Source: Shinella pollutisoli (GTDB taxonomy: Bacteria > Pseudomonadota > Alphaproteobacteria > Rhizobiales > Rhizobiaceae). From it: a stretch of 64,000 nt of DNA. This document shows positions 19,000 to 27,252 of the stretch, in pieces. The stretch's first letter is position 1; every line of letters starts with the position of its first letter. Position numbers and translations under genes: made by a program. The notes beneath the pieces are model-generated. The model did no database searches and was not told the origin of the DNA. It was given only the letters and a program-made list of their open reading frames with translations. The DNA lies in contig NZ_JANFDG010000016.1 of assembly GCF_024609765.1 (NCBI RefSeq), positions 1-64,000 on the forward strand. Reading direction: 5' to 3'.

Positions 19000-21003
19000 G
19001 TGAAGATACGCGGCAAGATCTATCTCATCGTGGGCGTTATGAGCCTCATCTCGATGCTCATCGGCGGCATCGCGCTGCATGTCGTCTCGGAATACAACAA
19101 GAAGCTCCGCCAGTACGAGAACGCCGCCGACCGCGCCTTCCTCGGCGAGCATCTCAACCGCCAGGTCACGGCGGTGGTGATGGAGGCGCGCGGCATCTAC
19201 GCCTCGAAGGACGCCGAGGGCGCCAAGAAGTTCGGCGAGGGCATCGCCAGGGAACTGGACGGCATCGACGAGACGCTCGCGCAGTGGCGCCCGCTGGTTC
19301 CCGCCGCGCAGATGGCCGCCTTCGACGCGGTCGTCGCCCGCGCCGCCGAGTTCCGCACCTTCCGCATGGAGACGGTCCGCCTCGGCACCGAGGTGTCGAT
19401 CGCCGCGGCCAACGAGCAGGGCAACAACGAGGGCAACCGCGCCAACCGCAAGGCCTTCCAGCAGGAGATCGACGCCGTCGTCCAGACGGACCGCGAGAAC
19501 CTCGACGCGATCAAGGCGGAGATCGCCTCCTTCGAGACCTTCATGCTCACGCTGGTGCTCGGCACCGTCGGCGTCGGCATCGTCATCGGCGGCGGCACGG
19601 CCTTCTACATCGCCACGAACCAGTTGAGCCGTCCGATCCAGAACGTGACGGAGACGATGAACCGGCTCGCCGGCGGCGACCTCGACACGGAAGTGCCCTA
19701 TGCCGGCCGCAAGGACGAGATCGGCGAGATGGCCGCCGCCGTCGCCGTCTTCCGCCAGAACGCGCTGACGGTGCGCGACCTCAACGCCCAGGAGCAGGCG
19801 CTGCGCGAGAAGAGCGCCGACCTGCAGTCCTCGATCGCCACCGTGGTGCACGCGGCCGCCGACGGCGACTTCAGCGCCCGCATCGACAAGGACTACGGCA
19901 ACGACGACCTGAACCGCTTCGCCGAAAGCGTGAACGCGCTGGTGAGCGGCGTCGAGGACGGCATCGCCGAGACCCGCCGCGTCATCGGCGCGCTCGCCGA
20001 GGGCGACCTGACGCAGACCATGAACGGCAGCTTCCGCGGCGCCTTCGCCGAGCTGCAGCAGAACGTCAACGCCACGCTCGCCACCCTCCAGCGCACGATG
20101 CGCGAGGTGCGCGCCTCCACCGACTCGCTGAACGCCGGCTCCGGCGAGCTGCGCACCGCCTCCGACGACCTTTCCAAGCGCACCGAGCAGCAGGCGGCCG
20201 CGCTGGAGGAGACCTCCGCCGCGCTGGAGGAGATCACCGCCGCCGTCAAGAACTCGACGGAGCGCGCCCAGGAGGCGACCGTCATGGTGGGCGAGGCGAC
20301 GCAGAGCGCCAAGCAGTCCGGCGACGTCGTGCGCAACGCCGTCGACGCCATGGGCCGCATCGAGCAGGCCTCGAACGAGATCACCCAGATCATCAACGTC
20401 ATCGACGAGATCGCCTTCCAGACCAACCTCCTGGCGCTCAACGCGGGCGTCGAGGCGGCCCGCGCCGGCGATGCCGGCAAGGGCTTCGCCGTCGTCGCCC
20501 AGGAAGTCCGCGAGCTCGCCCAGCGCGCGGCGAGTGCGGCCAAGGACATCAAGGGCCTCATCACCAAGTCGAGCGACGAGGTGGCCGTCGGCGTCAAGTA
20601 CGTCCAGGCGACGGGCTCGGCGCTCTCCGACATCGAAAGCCGCGTGCTGAAGATCAACGACCACATCCATTCGATCGCGACGGCCGCCCGCGAGCAGTCG
20701 ACCGGCCTGCAGGAGGTCTCCACCGCGATCAACCAGATGGACCAGGTGACGCAGCACAACGCCGCGATGGTCGAGGAGACCTCGGCCGTCACCCACAAGC
20801 TGAAGAACGAGGCCGACGGCCTTGCCGACCTCGTCGCCCGCTTCCGCACCGGCGAGGCCGCCGCCCGCCCGGCCGTCGCGGTCGCCGCGGCGGATGCCCG
20901 GCCGGCCGCTTCGCCCGCGCGGCGGATGATGGGCAGCGTCGCCCGCGCCTTCAGCGGACGCCAGGCGGCCGCAGCCGTGCAGGAGAACTGGGAAGAGTTC
21001 TGA
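19000..21003 (+). CDS. methyl-accepting chemotaxis protein with C-terminal WEEF tail
   Basis: 667 residues from a GTG at 19000 (VKIRGKIYLIVGVMSLISM). Two membrane helices (about 7-27 and 180-204) enclose a helical periplasmic sensor of about 150 residues with no Cache or PAS pattern. A HAMP domain, a second HAMP-like linker and the signalling hairpin (FQTNLLALNAGVEAARAGDA, then GKGFAVVAQEVRELAQRA) follow. The last five residues, NWEEF, match the CheR/CheB-recruiting pentapeptide of high-abundance receptors, so it should be efficiently methylated and may help other receptors adapt. It has a single-gene transcript with its own terminator. Confidence 0.93.
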   Translation: MKIRGKIYLIVGVMSLISMLIGGIALHVVSEYNKKLRQYENAADRAFLGEHLNRQVTAVVMEARGIYASKDAEGAKKFGEGIARELDGIDETLAQWRPLVPAAQMAAFDAVVARAAEFRTFRMETVRLGTEVSIAAANEQGNNEGNRANRKAFQQEIDAVVQTDRENLDAIKAEIASFETFMLTLVLGTVGVGIVIGGGTAFYIATNQLSRPIQNVTETMNRLAGGDLDTEVPYAGRKDEIGEMAAAVAVFRQNALTVRDLNAQEQALREKSADLQSSIATVVHAAADGDFSARIDKDYGNDDLNRFAESVNALVSGVEDGIAETRRVIGALAEGDLTQTMNGSFRGAFAELQQNVNATLATLQRTMREVRASTDSLNAGSGELRTASDDLSKRTEQQAAALEETSAALEEITAAVKNSTERAQEATVMVGEATQSAKQSGDVVRNAVDAMGRIEQASNEITQIINVIDEIAFQTNLLALNAGVEAARAGDAGKGFAVVAQEVRELAQRAASAAKDIKGLITKSSDEVAVGVKYVQATGSALSDIESRVLKINDHIHSIATAAREQSTGLQEVSTAINQMDQVTQHNAAMVEETSAVTHKLKNEADGLADLVARFRTGEAAARPAVAVAAADARPAASPARRMMGSVARAFSGRQAAAAVQENWEEF

Positions 21004-21023
21004 TCCCGGGCTATCTTTCAAGG

Positions 21024-21058
21024 AAGGGCGCGGCGGCCAGGGGCTGCCGCGCCCTTTT
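21024..21058 (+). terminator. rho-independent terminator after the chemoreceptor
   Basis: AAGGGCGCGGC (21024-21034) pairs perfectly with GCCGCGCCCTT (21046-21056) and ends in TTTT, 20 bp after the stop codon. Confidence 0.8.
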
Positions 21059-21152
21059 GCCGCCTGCCCTGCGGCGTTGGAAAATCCCGGCCGATCCCCT
21101 ATTATGGCCGCCGATCGATTTGCCGCCGCGGCGGCATGGCCGGAGCAGAGAG

Positions 21153-22622
21153 ATGATGGACAGGGAGCCTCCTCCGCCCGAAGCCGGGGCGCCGGTTCCG
21201 GTGGCGGGTTTCTTGTCCGGCCTTTCCGGCAAGCTCCTGATGCTCACCGTCGCCTTCGTGATGATCGCCGAGGTGCTGATCTTCGTGCCGTCCGTCGCCA
21301 ACATGCGGCTGATGTGGCTGCGCGACCGGCTGAGCACGGCGGCCGCCGCGAGCGTCGTGATCGAGGGGCTGCCGGACCGCGAGCTGCCGCGCCCCGTCCA
21401 GGACGAGACGCTGATGGCGACGGGCACCAAGGCGATCGTGCTGCGCCGCGCCGACGCCTCGCGCATGGTCGCCGCCGTCGACATGCCGCCGAGCGTCGAC
21501 GCCCAGTACGACATCGCCCACGTCTCCTTCCCCGGGGCGATCTACGATGCCTTCGACACGCTCCTCTTCGGCGGCAAGCGCATCATCCGCGTCTATGGCC
21601 CGGTGGCCGATTCGCAGACGACGATCGAGCTGCTGCTCGACGAAGGGGCGCTCAGGCGCGCCATGCTCGTCTATGCGCGCAACGTCTTCGCACTCTCCAT
21701 CATCATCTCGCTGATCACGGCGAGCCTCATCTTCTTCGCCATCAACCGCCTGCTGATCCGGCCGATCCGCCGGATGACGGCGAACATGCGCGACTTCTCC
21801 GAGGAGCCCGCCAACCCGGCGCGCGTCCTGGTGCCCTCGCCGGGCAGGGACGAGCTCGCGGTCGCCGGCATCCACCTCTCGCAGATGCAGCAGACCCTGC
21901 AGCGCACGCTCAAGGAACAGAAGAACCTCGCCGATCTCGGCCTTGCCGTGTCGAAGATCAACCACGACATGCGCAACATCCTCTCCTCGGCGCAACTGAT
22001 GTCCGACCGGCTTGCCGCCGTCGACGATCCGGTCGTCAAGCGTTTCGCGCCGAAGCTCCTGCGCAGCATCGACCGCGCCGTGGGCTACACCAACGAGGTG
22101 CTGTCTTACGGCCGCATGAAGGAGCCGGAGCCGCGGCGGCGCTTCGTGGCCCTGCGGCCGCTCGTGCTGGAAGTGTCGGAGATGCTGGCGCTCGACGCGC
22201 GCGCCGACATCGATTTCGGCCTCCAGGTCGAGCCGGGGCTGCAGGTCGACGCCGACGGCGAGCAGCTCTTCCGCGTCATCCACAATCTCTGCCGCAACGC
22301 CGTCGAGGCCTTGTCGCAGGACAGCGGCGCGGCGCGGCGCAGCCTCACCGTCACAGGCTTGCGCACCGGCAGCGTCGTGTCGATCGCCATCGAGGACAAC
22401 GGCCCCGGCATGCCCCCCAAGGCGCGGGAGAACCTCTTCGCCGCCTTCCGCGGCTCGGTGCGCTCCGGCGGCACCGGCCTCGGCCTGGCGATCGCCCGCG
22501 AGCTGGTGCTCGCCCACGGCGGCACGATCGCGCTCGTCGAGAAGAACACGCCCGGCACGCTCTTCCGCATCGAGCTGCCGGACCGGCCCGTTCCGCTGGA
22601 CGCCTTCCGCCACCGTGCCTGA
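21153..22622 (+). CDS. orphan sensor histidine kinase
   Basis: 489-residue membrane kinase. Membrane helices at about 28-48 and 178-198 bracket a periplasmic domain of about 130 residues; a HAMP region follows. The phosphoacceptor is His271 in SKINHDMRNILSSAQL, an HDMRN rather than HELRT-type box. The N box is NLCRNAVEAL, with G1 IEDNGPGMP and G2 GTGLGLAIA. Start codons ATG ATG at 21153/21156. No response regulator is adjacent, so the partner is unknown. It ends 120 bp before tRNA-Arg. Confidence 0.9.
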   Translation: MMDREPPPPEAGAPVPVAGFLSGLSGKLLMLTVAFVMIAEVLIFVPSVANMRLMWLRDRLSTAAAASVVIEGLPDRELPRPVQDETLMATGTKAIVLRRADASRMVAAVDMPPSVDAQYDIAHVSFPGAIYDAFDTLLFGGKRIIRVYGPVADSQTTIELLLDEGALRRAMLVYARNVFALSIIISLITASLIFFAINRLLIRPIRRMTANMRDFSEEPANPARVLVPSPGRDELAVAGIHLSQMQQTLQRTLKEQKNLADLGLAVSKINHDMRNILSSAQLMSDRLAAVDDPVVKRFAPKLLRSIDRAVGYTNEVLSYGRMKEPEPRRRFVALRPLVLEVSEMLALDARADIDFGLQVEPGLQVDADGEQLFRVIHNLCRNAVEALSQDSGAARRSLTVTGLRTGSVVSIAIEDNGPGMPPKARENLFAAFRGSVRSGGTGLGLAIARELVLAHGGTIALVEKNTPGTLFRIELPDRPVPLDAFRHRA

Positions 22623-22675
22623 GCGTCCGGCCGCGTGCGAAAGGGACGAAAAGTGCATTTTTTCTCCGAAAGGCG

Positions 22676-22706
22676 CTTGCAATAGGCCGGCGGACGCTTT
22701 AGGAGA
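22676..22706 (+). promoter_or_regulatory. possible promoter of tRNA-Arg
   Basis: CTTGCAA at 22676-22682 with a CTTTAGGAG stretch at 22697-22705 lies about 40 bp before the tRNA and resembles tRNA promoters in rhizobia, which often keep TTGC at -35. The -10 match is weak. Confidence 0.3.
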
Positions 22707-22742
22707 TCGCCTCGCAGCCGGGCGCTAAGCCCCGCTGCCAGC

Positions 22743-22819
22743 GCACCCGTAGCTCAGCTGGATAGAGCACCAGACTACGAATCTGGGGGTCAGGAGTTCG
22801 AATCTCTTCGGGTGCGCCA
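22743..22819 (+). tRNA. tRNA-Arg(ACG)
   Basis: 77-nt cloverleaf. Acceptor GCACCCG (22743-22749) pairs with CGGGTGC (22809-22815); D stem GCTC/GAGC; anticodon stem CCAGA/TCTGG around loop CTACGAA, anticodon ACG at 22777-22779; T stem AGGAG/CTCTT around TTCGAAT; discriminator G and encoded CCA (22817-22819). The last 9 bases are the attachment core of the integrated element, so the gene stays complete after integration. A functional tRNA-Arg(ACG), read after A34-to-I editing. Confidence 0.97.
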
Positions 22820-24430
22820 TTTGCGAACAAAACTGGGCACTCCTGCGGGAGTGGCCCCGCCTCCCATGACAAGACGCTCCAGAACGGTCCGGCGACCGTG
22901 GATGCGGATTTCCCGGTCATCGACTTCCACCCCGTCGATGACGGCGCGCAGCCAGGCGCGGCGGAAGGGCGTGTCGCCCGACAGCACGTTGTCGCGCATC
23001 GTGCCGACGAAGGAAGCGATCTTTTCTTCCGTGATTCGCGCTTCCGGGCGCATTTCGGCGACGGCGCGGTCGAACGCGGCCTGCGCAATGTCGCGTTCGG
23101 TCTTCACCGCCGCGATGCGGTCTTTCAGCGTCGGGTCGTTCGGATCGGCAATGCCGTTTTCGATGGCCTGATAGAGCCGCGTCAGCCGCCCTTCCGCCTC
23201 TGACAGCTTGCCCCGCAGCGCCGTCAGGCGGTTGCCGTAGTCCTCATCCCTCTTCGTCTGGCGATCCATCAGGCCGCGCAGCATGTCCGCCACGCGGTCG
23301 GGCATCAGCAGCTCGTCGGAGACGCGGTCCATGACCGCATTGTCGAGCCGGTCCATCGGCACCGAGCGGCCGGCGCAGGCGGTCTTGCCCTTCTGCGCTG
23401 CCGCCGCACAGACATAGTAGCGGTAGCGCCCCGACTTGCCCGTGCGGATGGTCATGCCCCCGCCGCAACTGGCGCAGGTGGCGATGCCAGTCAGCAGGAT
23501 CGGCCCGGTAACGACGCGCGGCGGCAGAACCTTGGGATTGCGTTCCCTCATCTGCGCCTGGAGCGCATCGAAGACGGCCGGGTCGATGATCGGATCGACC
23601 GGCACGATGATGTGCTCGGAGACGGGCTTGGGCTTCCGGGTCTTCGAGTCCATGCGGTTGAAGACAGCCTCGCCCTTGTAGACCGTGTTCGAGATCAGAT
23701 TGTAGAGCGGGCCGATGCCCCACCGCGCGCCGCCGCGTGTGCGGTAGCCGCGCTCGTTCAGCCAGCACACCGCCGCCTTGACGCCCATCGGCCCCGTGGT
23801 GCCGTCCCCTTCCGTCAGCAGCCGGAACATCAGGCGCACGGTCTCGGCCTCGACCGGGTCGATGGCGAGCTTCTTCTTGAAGCGCGCGCCGCGCTGCCCG
23901 ACCACGACCGTCGTATAGCCGAAGGGCGGAGCCGCACCGTTCCAGAAGCCCTGCCGCGCATTCTCGTTCATCGAGCGGCTGACATGCTTGCGAATCTCGT
24001 TCGACTGATACTCGTCGAACAGCGCGAAGACCTGACGCACCATGACGCCGACCGGATCGTCGCCGACATCCTGCGTCATCGACACGAGCCGCACGCCCGC
24101 CTTGGCGAGACGCCGGACGTGCATCTCCTGAAGGAAGGCGTCGCGCATGAAGCGGCTCAGAGAATGGACGACCACCACGTCGAACGGCGGCGCGCCGTTC
24201 GTCGCCAGATCGAGCAGGCGCTGCAATTCGGGGCGGTTGTCCGTGGTGCCGGACAGGCCCGCATCGACAAACTCGTTGACGACCTCCCAGCCCCGCGCCT
24301 TGCAAAAGGCGGTGGCCTGGCGGCGCTGATCGGGAATCGACAGATCGCTTTCAGCCTGACGGCCCGTGGACACACGCATGTAGAGCGCGGCGCGCGAGGC
24401 GACTGGCTGTTCGGCAGGTGCGGTTTTCAT
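22790..24430 (-). CDS. large serine recombinase (integrase of the element)
   Basis: 546 residues. N-terminal resolvase domain with the catalytic Ser21 in YMRVSTGRQ, then SLSRFMRD and the conserved QVFALFDEYQSNEIRKHVSR helix. A recombinase domain with WGIGPLYNLISNTVYKGEAVFNR follows, then a zinc ribbon with Cys319, 322, 341 and 352, and a C-terminal coiled coil (about 385-450). It catalyses strand exchange between attP and attB, cutting in the tRNA-Arg core. The last six codons and the stop lie in the tRNA, outside the element. In the excised circle the frame would continue instead into the right end (stop at 50382). Its start overlaps the upstream small gene by 4 bp. Confidence 0.93.
   Translation of the reverse strand: MKTAPAEQPVASRAALYMRVSTGRQAESDLSIPDQRRQATAFCKARGWEVVNEFVDAGLSGTTDNRPELQRLLDLATNGAPPFDVVVVHSLSRFMRDAFLQEMHVRRLAKAGVRLVSMTQDVGDDPVGVMVRQVFALFDEYQSNEIRKHVSRSMNENARQGFWNGAAPPFGYTTVVVGQRGARFKKKLAIDPVEAETVRLMFRLLTEGDGTTGPMGVKAAVCWLNERGYRTRGGARWGIGPLYNLISNTVYKGEAVFNRMDSKTRKPKPVSEHIIVPVDPIIDPAVFDALQAQMRERNPKVLPPRVVTGPILLTGIATCASCGGGMTIRTGKSGRYRYYVCAAAAQKGKTACAGRSVPMDRLDNAVMDRVSDELLMPDRVADMLRGLMDRQTKRDEDYGNRLTALRGKLSEAEGRLTRLYQAIENGIADPNDPTLKDRIAAVKTERDIAQAAFDRAVAEMRPEARITEEKIASFVGTMRDNVLSGDTPFRRAWLRAVIDGVEVDDREIRIHGRRTVLERLVMGGGATPAGVPSFVRKWRTRRDSNS
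22811..22840 (+). other. attL: core plus left arm
   Basis: Core GGTGCGCCA (22811-22819) is the tRNA 3' end. After a 9-bp spacer, the arm AAAACTGGGCAC (22829-22840) is the exact inverted complement of the right arm. The site lies inside the recombinase reading frame. Confidence 0.88.
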
Positions 24431-24651
24431 TGTCTGGCCCCCCGGCGTTTCGGAATTTCCTCAAGTTCACCATGCATTTGCGGCGGTTCCGAGTCCGGCG
24501 CGAACAAATCGCGCAGCGCCTGTCCGAGAAAGGCTTCGATGGCGTCGAGTTCGGCATTCGTGACCGGCAGGCCGGCAAGATCGTCCGTCACCACGAAGTC
24601 AAACGACTTGGCGGGCGAAGGCATGCCGGTCCTGGGATCGACGGTTTCCAT
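24427..24651 (-). CDS. small protein of unknown function upstream of the recombinase
   Basis: 74 residues from the ATG at 24651 (METVDPRTGMPSPAKSFDF); a GTG at 24693 would add 14 residues but has no ribosome site and falls inside a repeated operator-like motif. Its stop overlaps the recombinase start (ATGA), so both are in one transcript. Acidic, with a predicted helix NAELDAIEAFLGQALRDLFA. It could be a recombination directionality factor because of position and size, but it has no recognisable HTH. Confidence 0.6.
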   Translation of the reverse strand: METVDPRTGMPSPAKSFDFVVTDDLAGLPVTNAELDAIEAFLGQALRDLFAPDSEPPQMHGELEEIPKRRGARQ

Positions 24652-24684
24652 GCCACCGTGATCGCACCGACCGCACCACCCCGT

Positions 24685-24705
24685 ATTGCGCACAAACTGG
24701 TCAGG
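24685..24705 (+). promoter_or_regulatory. operator-like repeat, copy 1 (recombinase operon)
   Basis: ATTGCGCACAAACTGGTCA (24685-24703) is identical to 24 kb-distant-element copy 36887-36905 over 19 bp. It contains TGCGCA and TGGTCA half-sites 11 bp apart and lies 34 bp upstream of the ATG at 24651. Related direct repeats occur at 33067 and 38500. Confidence 0.5.
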
Positions 24706-24914
24706 ATGGCTGCGCTGGCCTGTCCGGCCCTGCCCGACTCCTGCCTTCGCGGTTTCATTGACACCGGCGTTCTGGCGGACCGCGCCGAACCCGCAATGGC
24801 CTGCCCGCTCCTTCGCTCATCGCTCCCGTGTTGACCATTCCCCTCGCGGTGCGCGCCCGGCTTCTTCGGCCCGCCCTGTCACGCGGCATCAACCGCAACA
24901 GGCAGGAGGATGCC

Positions 24915-25562
24915 ATGACCTACAAGACCAACCAGCTCCGCAATTCGATCCAGCGCGGCGACTGCATCGAGGTGATGCGGCAGATGCCGGCCCGCTCCGT
25001 CGATTTCATCCTGACGGACCCGCCCTATCTCGTCCGCTACAAGTCGCGCGACGGGCGCTCGATCGCCAACGACGACAATGCCGACTGGCTGGAGCCGGCA
25101 TCGCGCGCGATGTTCCGCGTCCTGAAGAACGACAGCCTGTGCGTGAGCTTCTACGGCTGGACCCAGACGGACCGCTTCATGAGCGCCTGGCGCGCGGCGG
25201 GATTCCGCATCGTCGGCCATATCGTCTTCCGCAAACGCTATGCCTCGCGGGCACGGTTCGTCAGCTACACGCACGAATCGGCCTATGTGCTGGCCAAGGG
25301 CCGCCCGGTGCTGCCGGCGAACCCGCCGGCCGATGTGATCGATTTCCCCTACAGCGGCAACCGGCTCCATCCGACGCAGAAGCCGGTGGCGGCGCTGAAG
25401 CCCCTGATCGAGGCGTTCTGCCCCGAAGGCGGGCTGGTGCTGGACCCGTTCTGCGGCTCAGGCTCGACCCTGGTCGCGGCCTGTGAGGCAAACTGCGACT
25501 ATCTCGGGATCGAGCTGGACCCTGCCTATCACGGGATCGCAGCCCGGAGGCTGGCGGCATGA
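24915..25562 (+). CDS. orphan DNA methyltransferase (beta-class N6-adenine/N4-cytosine)
   Basis: 215 residues from the ATG at 24915 with CAGGAGG upstream. Motif order is beta-class: the catalytic DPPY motif (TDPPYLVRY, residues 34-42) comes first and the SAM-binding FCGSGST (179-185) near the C-terminus. There is no separate target-recognition domain and no restriction enzyme beside it. It probably modifies element or host DNA to protect the element against host restriction, complementing ArdC. Target site cannot be predicted. Confidence 0.88.
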   Translation: MTYKTNQLRNSIQRGDCIEVMRQMPARSVDFILTDPPYLVRYKSRDGRSIANDDNADWLEPASRAMFRVLKNDSLCVSFYGWTQTDRFMSAWRAAGFRIVGHIVFRKRYASRARFVSYTHESAYVLAKGRPVLPANPPADVIDFPYSGNRLHPTQKPVAALKPLIEAFCPEGGLVLDPFCGSGSTLVAACEANCDYLGIELDPAYHGIAARRLAA

Positions 25563-25696
25563 CGCCGCCGCCTTTGGCCGAGGATCGCTCAGGATGCGTT
25601 CTGGCCCTGACCGGGCCGAACCACCTCCTGAAGGCAATACTGCACTCTCCGGCCCGCTATCGGGCAGGAATCGGCATCGACGGAGAAGCCGCTGCC

Positions 25697-26425
25697 CTAT
25701 GCCGGCAGGACCGGCGGCAGGCCGGCGAGCGGGTTTGTTTCCATATAGCGGCGGAATATCCCGTCCATGCAGCGCATCGCCCATTGCTGGACGCCCATGC
25801 GCTGGCCTTCGACCTGCGCATGGGCGTCCTTCGCCTTGGAATAATATCCCTTGCTCTGATTCAGTGACTCCGGTGTCGCCCCTGGATTTCCAAGGCTTCC
25901 GGGCCAGCGATGGCGGTGATGCGCGGCCATGAGGTTGCCAAGCAGGCGCACGACGAGGCCGACGCACATGCGCGCCCGCTGCGAGACGACTACATCGACC
26001 GCGACATAGCCTTCCCTCTCAAGCTGGCGGAGATAGCGTTGCACGGTGCGCCGGCAACGGCCGAGCGCCCGCGCGAGGTATGTGACTGTCACCGGCAGCG
26101 CCCGGTCTTCCCGGTTCCGGCGATAGGTCAGCTCGGCGAGCTTGCGGGCGCAGCGCCGCGCGCCGTCGCAAAGGTTCGGATCGTCCTCGATGCGCGCGGC
26201 CAGCTCGGGCACATAGGCCCGGCTGTCGCGCGGCGCGGGCTTGCGCGGCCGCCCCGTCTGCGCATAGCGATGGCAGGTGTTGAGCGAGCGTCTGCCCCGT
26301 TCGGTGCGCGGCACAGGCACGGGCTCCCGCTCCCGCGACGCCGGCCCGCCCTGGCTGGCGATCCGGTTCTTGAGACGCGCCGCCGATTCGATGAAGGCGG
26401 CTTGCGGATCATTTTGCATAGTCAC
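25697..26425 (-). CDS. winged-HTH protein, replication-initiator-like
   Basis: 242 residues from a GTG at 26425 preceded by GGGAGG. The N-terminal half is basic and Arg/Pro-rich. Residues about 115-165 form a helix-turn-helix that reads as a winged helix (VTVTYLARALGRCRRTVQRYLRQLEREGYVAVDVV). Hydrophobic residues follow at about 165-185. It sits downstream of a parAB-like pair on the same strand, the arrangement of a plasmid replication/partition block, so a Rep or transcription-factor role is inferred. Not matched to a named Rep family. Confidence 0.6.
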   Translation of the reverse strand: MTMQNDPQAAFIESAARLKNRIASQGGPASREREPVPVPRTERGRRSLNTCHRYAQTGRPRKPAPRDSRAYVPELAARIEDDPNLCDGARRCARKLAELTYRRNREDRALPVTVTYLARALGRCRRTVQRYLRQLEREGYVAVDVVVSQRARMCVGLVVRLLGNLMAAHHRHRWPGSLGNPGATPESLNQSKGYYSKAKDAHAQVEGQRMGVQQWAMRCMDGIFRRYMETNPLAGLPPVLPA

Positions 26426-26482
26426 TGGTTTCCTCCCTTTGGCATGGAGAAAACCCGCAGAAACTCAGGGCGCACAAATCTG

Positions 26483-26501
26483 TCGCAAAATATACTTGCG
26501 A
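26483..26501. promoter_or_regulatory. palindrome upstream of the Rep-like gene
   Basis: TCGCAA (26483-26488) and TTGCGA (26496-26501) form an inverted repeat in an AT-rich stretch 58 bp before the Rep-like start. A second one, GATATTCG/CGAATATC, is at 26519-26526/26541-26548. Either could be an autoregulatory operator or part of an origin. Between these sites and 26779 there is no gene. Confidence 0.45.
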
Positions 26502-26560
26502 TGTTTTTAGATGTCTGAGATATTCGGATTGTTCAGTTCGCGAATATCAAGATTTGAAAC

Positions 26561-26586
26561 ACCCGCTTCGGCGGGTTTTCTTTTTG
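26561..26586 (+). terminator. plus-strand rho-independent terminator in the Rep-like leader
   Basis: ACCCGC (26561-26566), tetraloop TTCG, GCGGGT (26571-26576), then TTTTCTTTTT. It acts on plus-strand transcripts, yet no plus-strand gene precedes it, which suggests a short antisense RNA over the Rep-like leader. A possible promoter is TTGCGA (26496) with GATATT (26519) 17 bp later. Confidence 0.65.
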
Positions 26587-26778
26587 TTAGTTCACTAAAT
26601 CCTCATTTCAGATCAGGCATGACTTCACGCGGCCCGAAACGGGCCAATGCGAATTGTCCGCAATGTCCGGCGCTATAGCAAGTCAGTTCTGTCCGGCAAG
26701 GGTTTCTGCGCCTTTCAGCGCAATGCGAGACATGCGGCAGCGGCCCGTTGCCGCCGCCATCGGCGAATCGCCCGATGG

Positions 26779-27252
26779 CTAGGCGCGGCCGGCGTCCTCT
26801 TCCAGCTCGGCCGTGCGACGCTCGATAAAGGCGCGAACCTCATCGACCATCTTCCGCTTCGTCATGGCGCAGGCGGTCTTGAACCGGGTGTGGGCCGGCT
26901 CCGACAGGTCGATCGTCAGCCGCACGACGGAGCCGGAAATCCGTGTTTCCGTGTTCACGGATTTCCGGGGTTCAGGCTTTGCGGCGATCTGTGAATCCGT
27001 ATCGGCAGGTTTCTGTGAAGGCGGGTTTCCGTGTTCACGGGATTCCGCCTCTGCGGGAATGCGGGTTCCCACATTGTCGTGTTCACGGCCTTCCGCGTTC
27101 ACGCCTGCACGGCTTTCCGCATTGGCGGCTTTCCGTGTTTCCGTGTTCACGGAAGGAGAAGCCCTGCCGGTTTCCTCGAAAGCGGCGATCTGCTCAGGCG
27201 TCGGCTGCCTGACGGGCTTTTTCAGGTCCGCGAATGTTTTCGTGCTCGCCAT
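26779..27252 (-). CDS. ParB-like partition partner with ribbon-helix-helix C-terminus and internal repeats
   Basis: 157 residues. The first 110 are low complexity, built from degenerate repeats such as [21 protein letters not shown] and AEAESREH. The C-terminal 48 ([36 protein letters not shown]) look like a ribbon-helix-helix DNA-binding domain. The start overlaps the end of parA by 59 bp, so it is co-expressed with parA as the likely centromere-binding partner. The repeats are also conspicuous as DNA (TTTCCGTGTTCACGG at 26946, 27026 and 27138). Confidence 0.65.
   Translation of the reverse strand: MASTKTFADLKKPVRQPTPEQIAAFEETGRASPSVNTETRKAANAESRAGVNAEGREHDNVGTRIPAEAESREHGNPPSQKPADTDSQIAAKPEPRKSVNTETRISGSVVRLTIDLSEPAHTRFKTACAMTKRKMVDEVRAFIERRTAELEEDAGRA
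26946..27152. repeat. TTTCCGTGTTCACGG repeats inside the ParB-like gene
   Basis: Three exact 15-bp copies at 26946-26960, 27026-27040 and 27138-27152, and partial copies at 27077-27088 (GTCGTGTTCACG) and 27092-27102. Each holds the inverted repeat CCGTG-TT-CACGG. They encode the protein repeats but may also be a partition-complex binding array. Confidence 0.65.

Noticed and set aside
19284-21152. N-terminal part of an 1112-residue plus frame that runs into the histidine kinase
   Set aside because: It overlaps the second chemoreceptor in another frame and the terminator at 21024; the kinase starts at 21153.
22699-23088. Minus-strand frame ending in EIRTPDPQIRSLVLYPAELRV
   Set aside because: This is the antisense of the tRNA-Arg gene read as protein, overlapping the real recombinase in another frame.
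25559-25867. Plus-strand frame of 102 residues starting in the methyltransferase stop
   Set aside because: The ATGA overlap is suggestive, but over half of it is antisense to the Rep-like gene and no domain is visible; kept out for lack of support.
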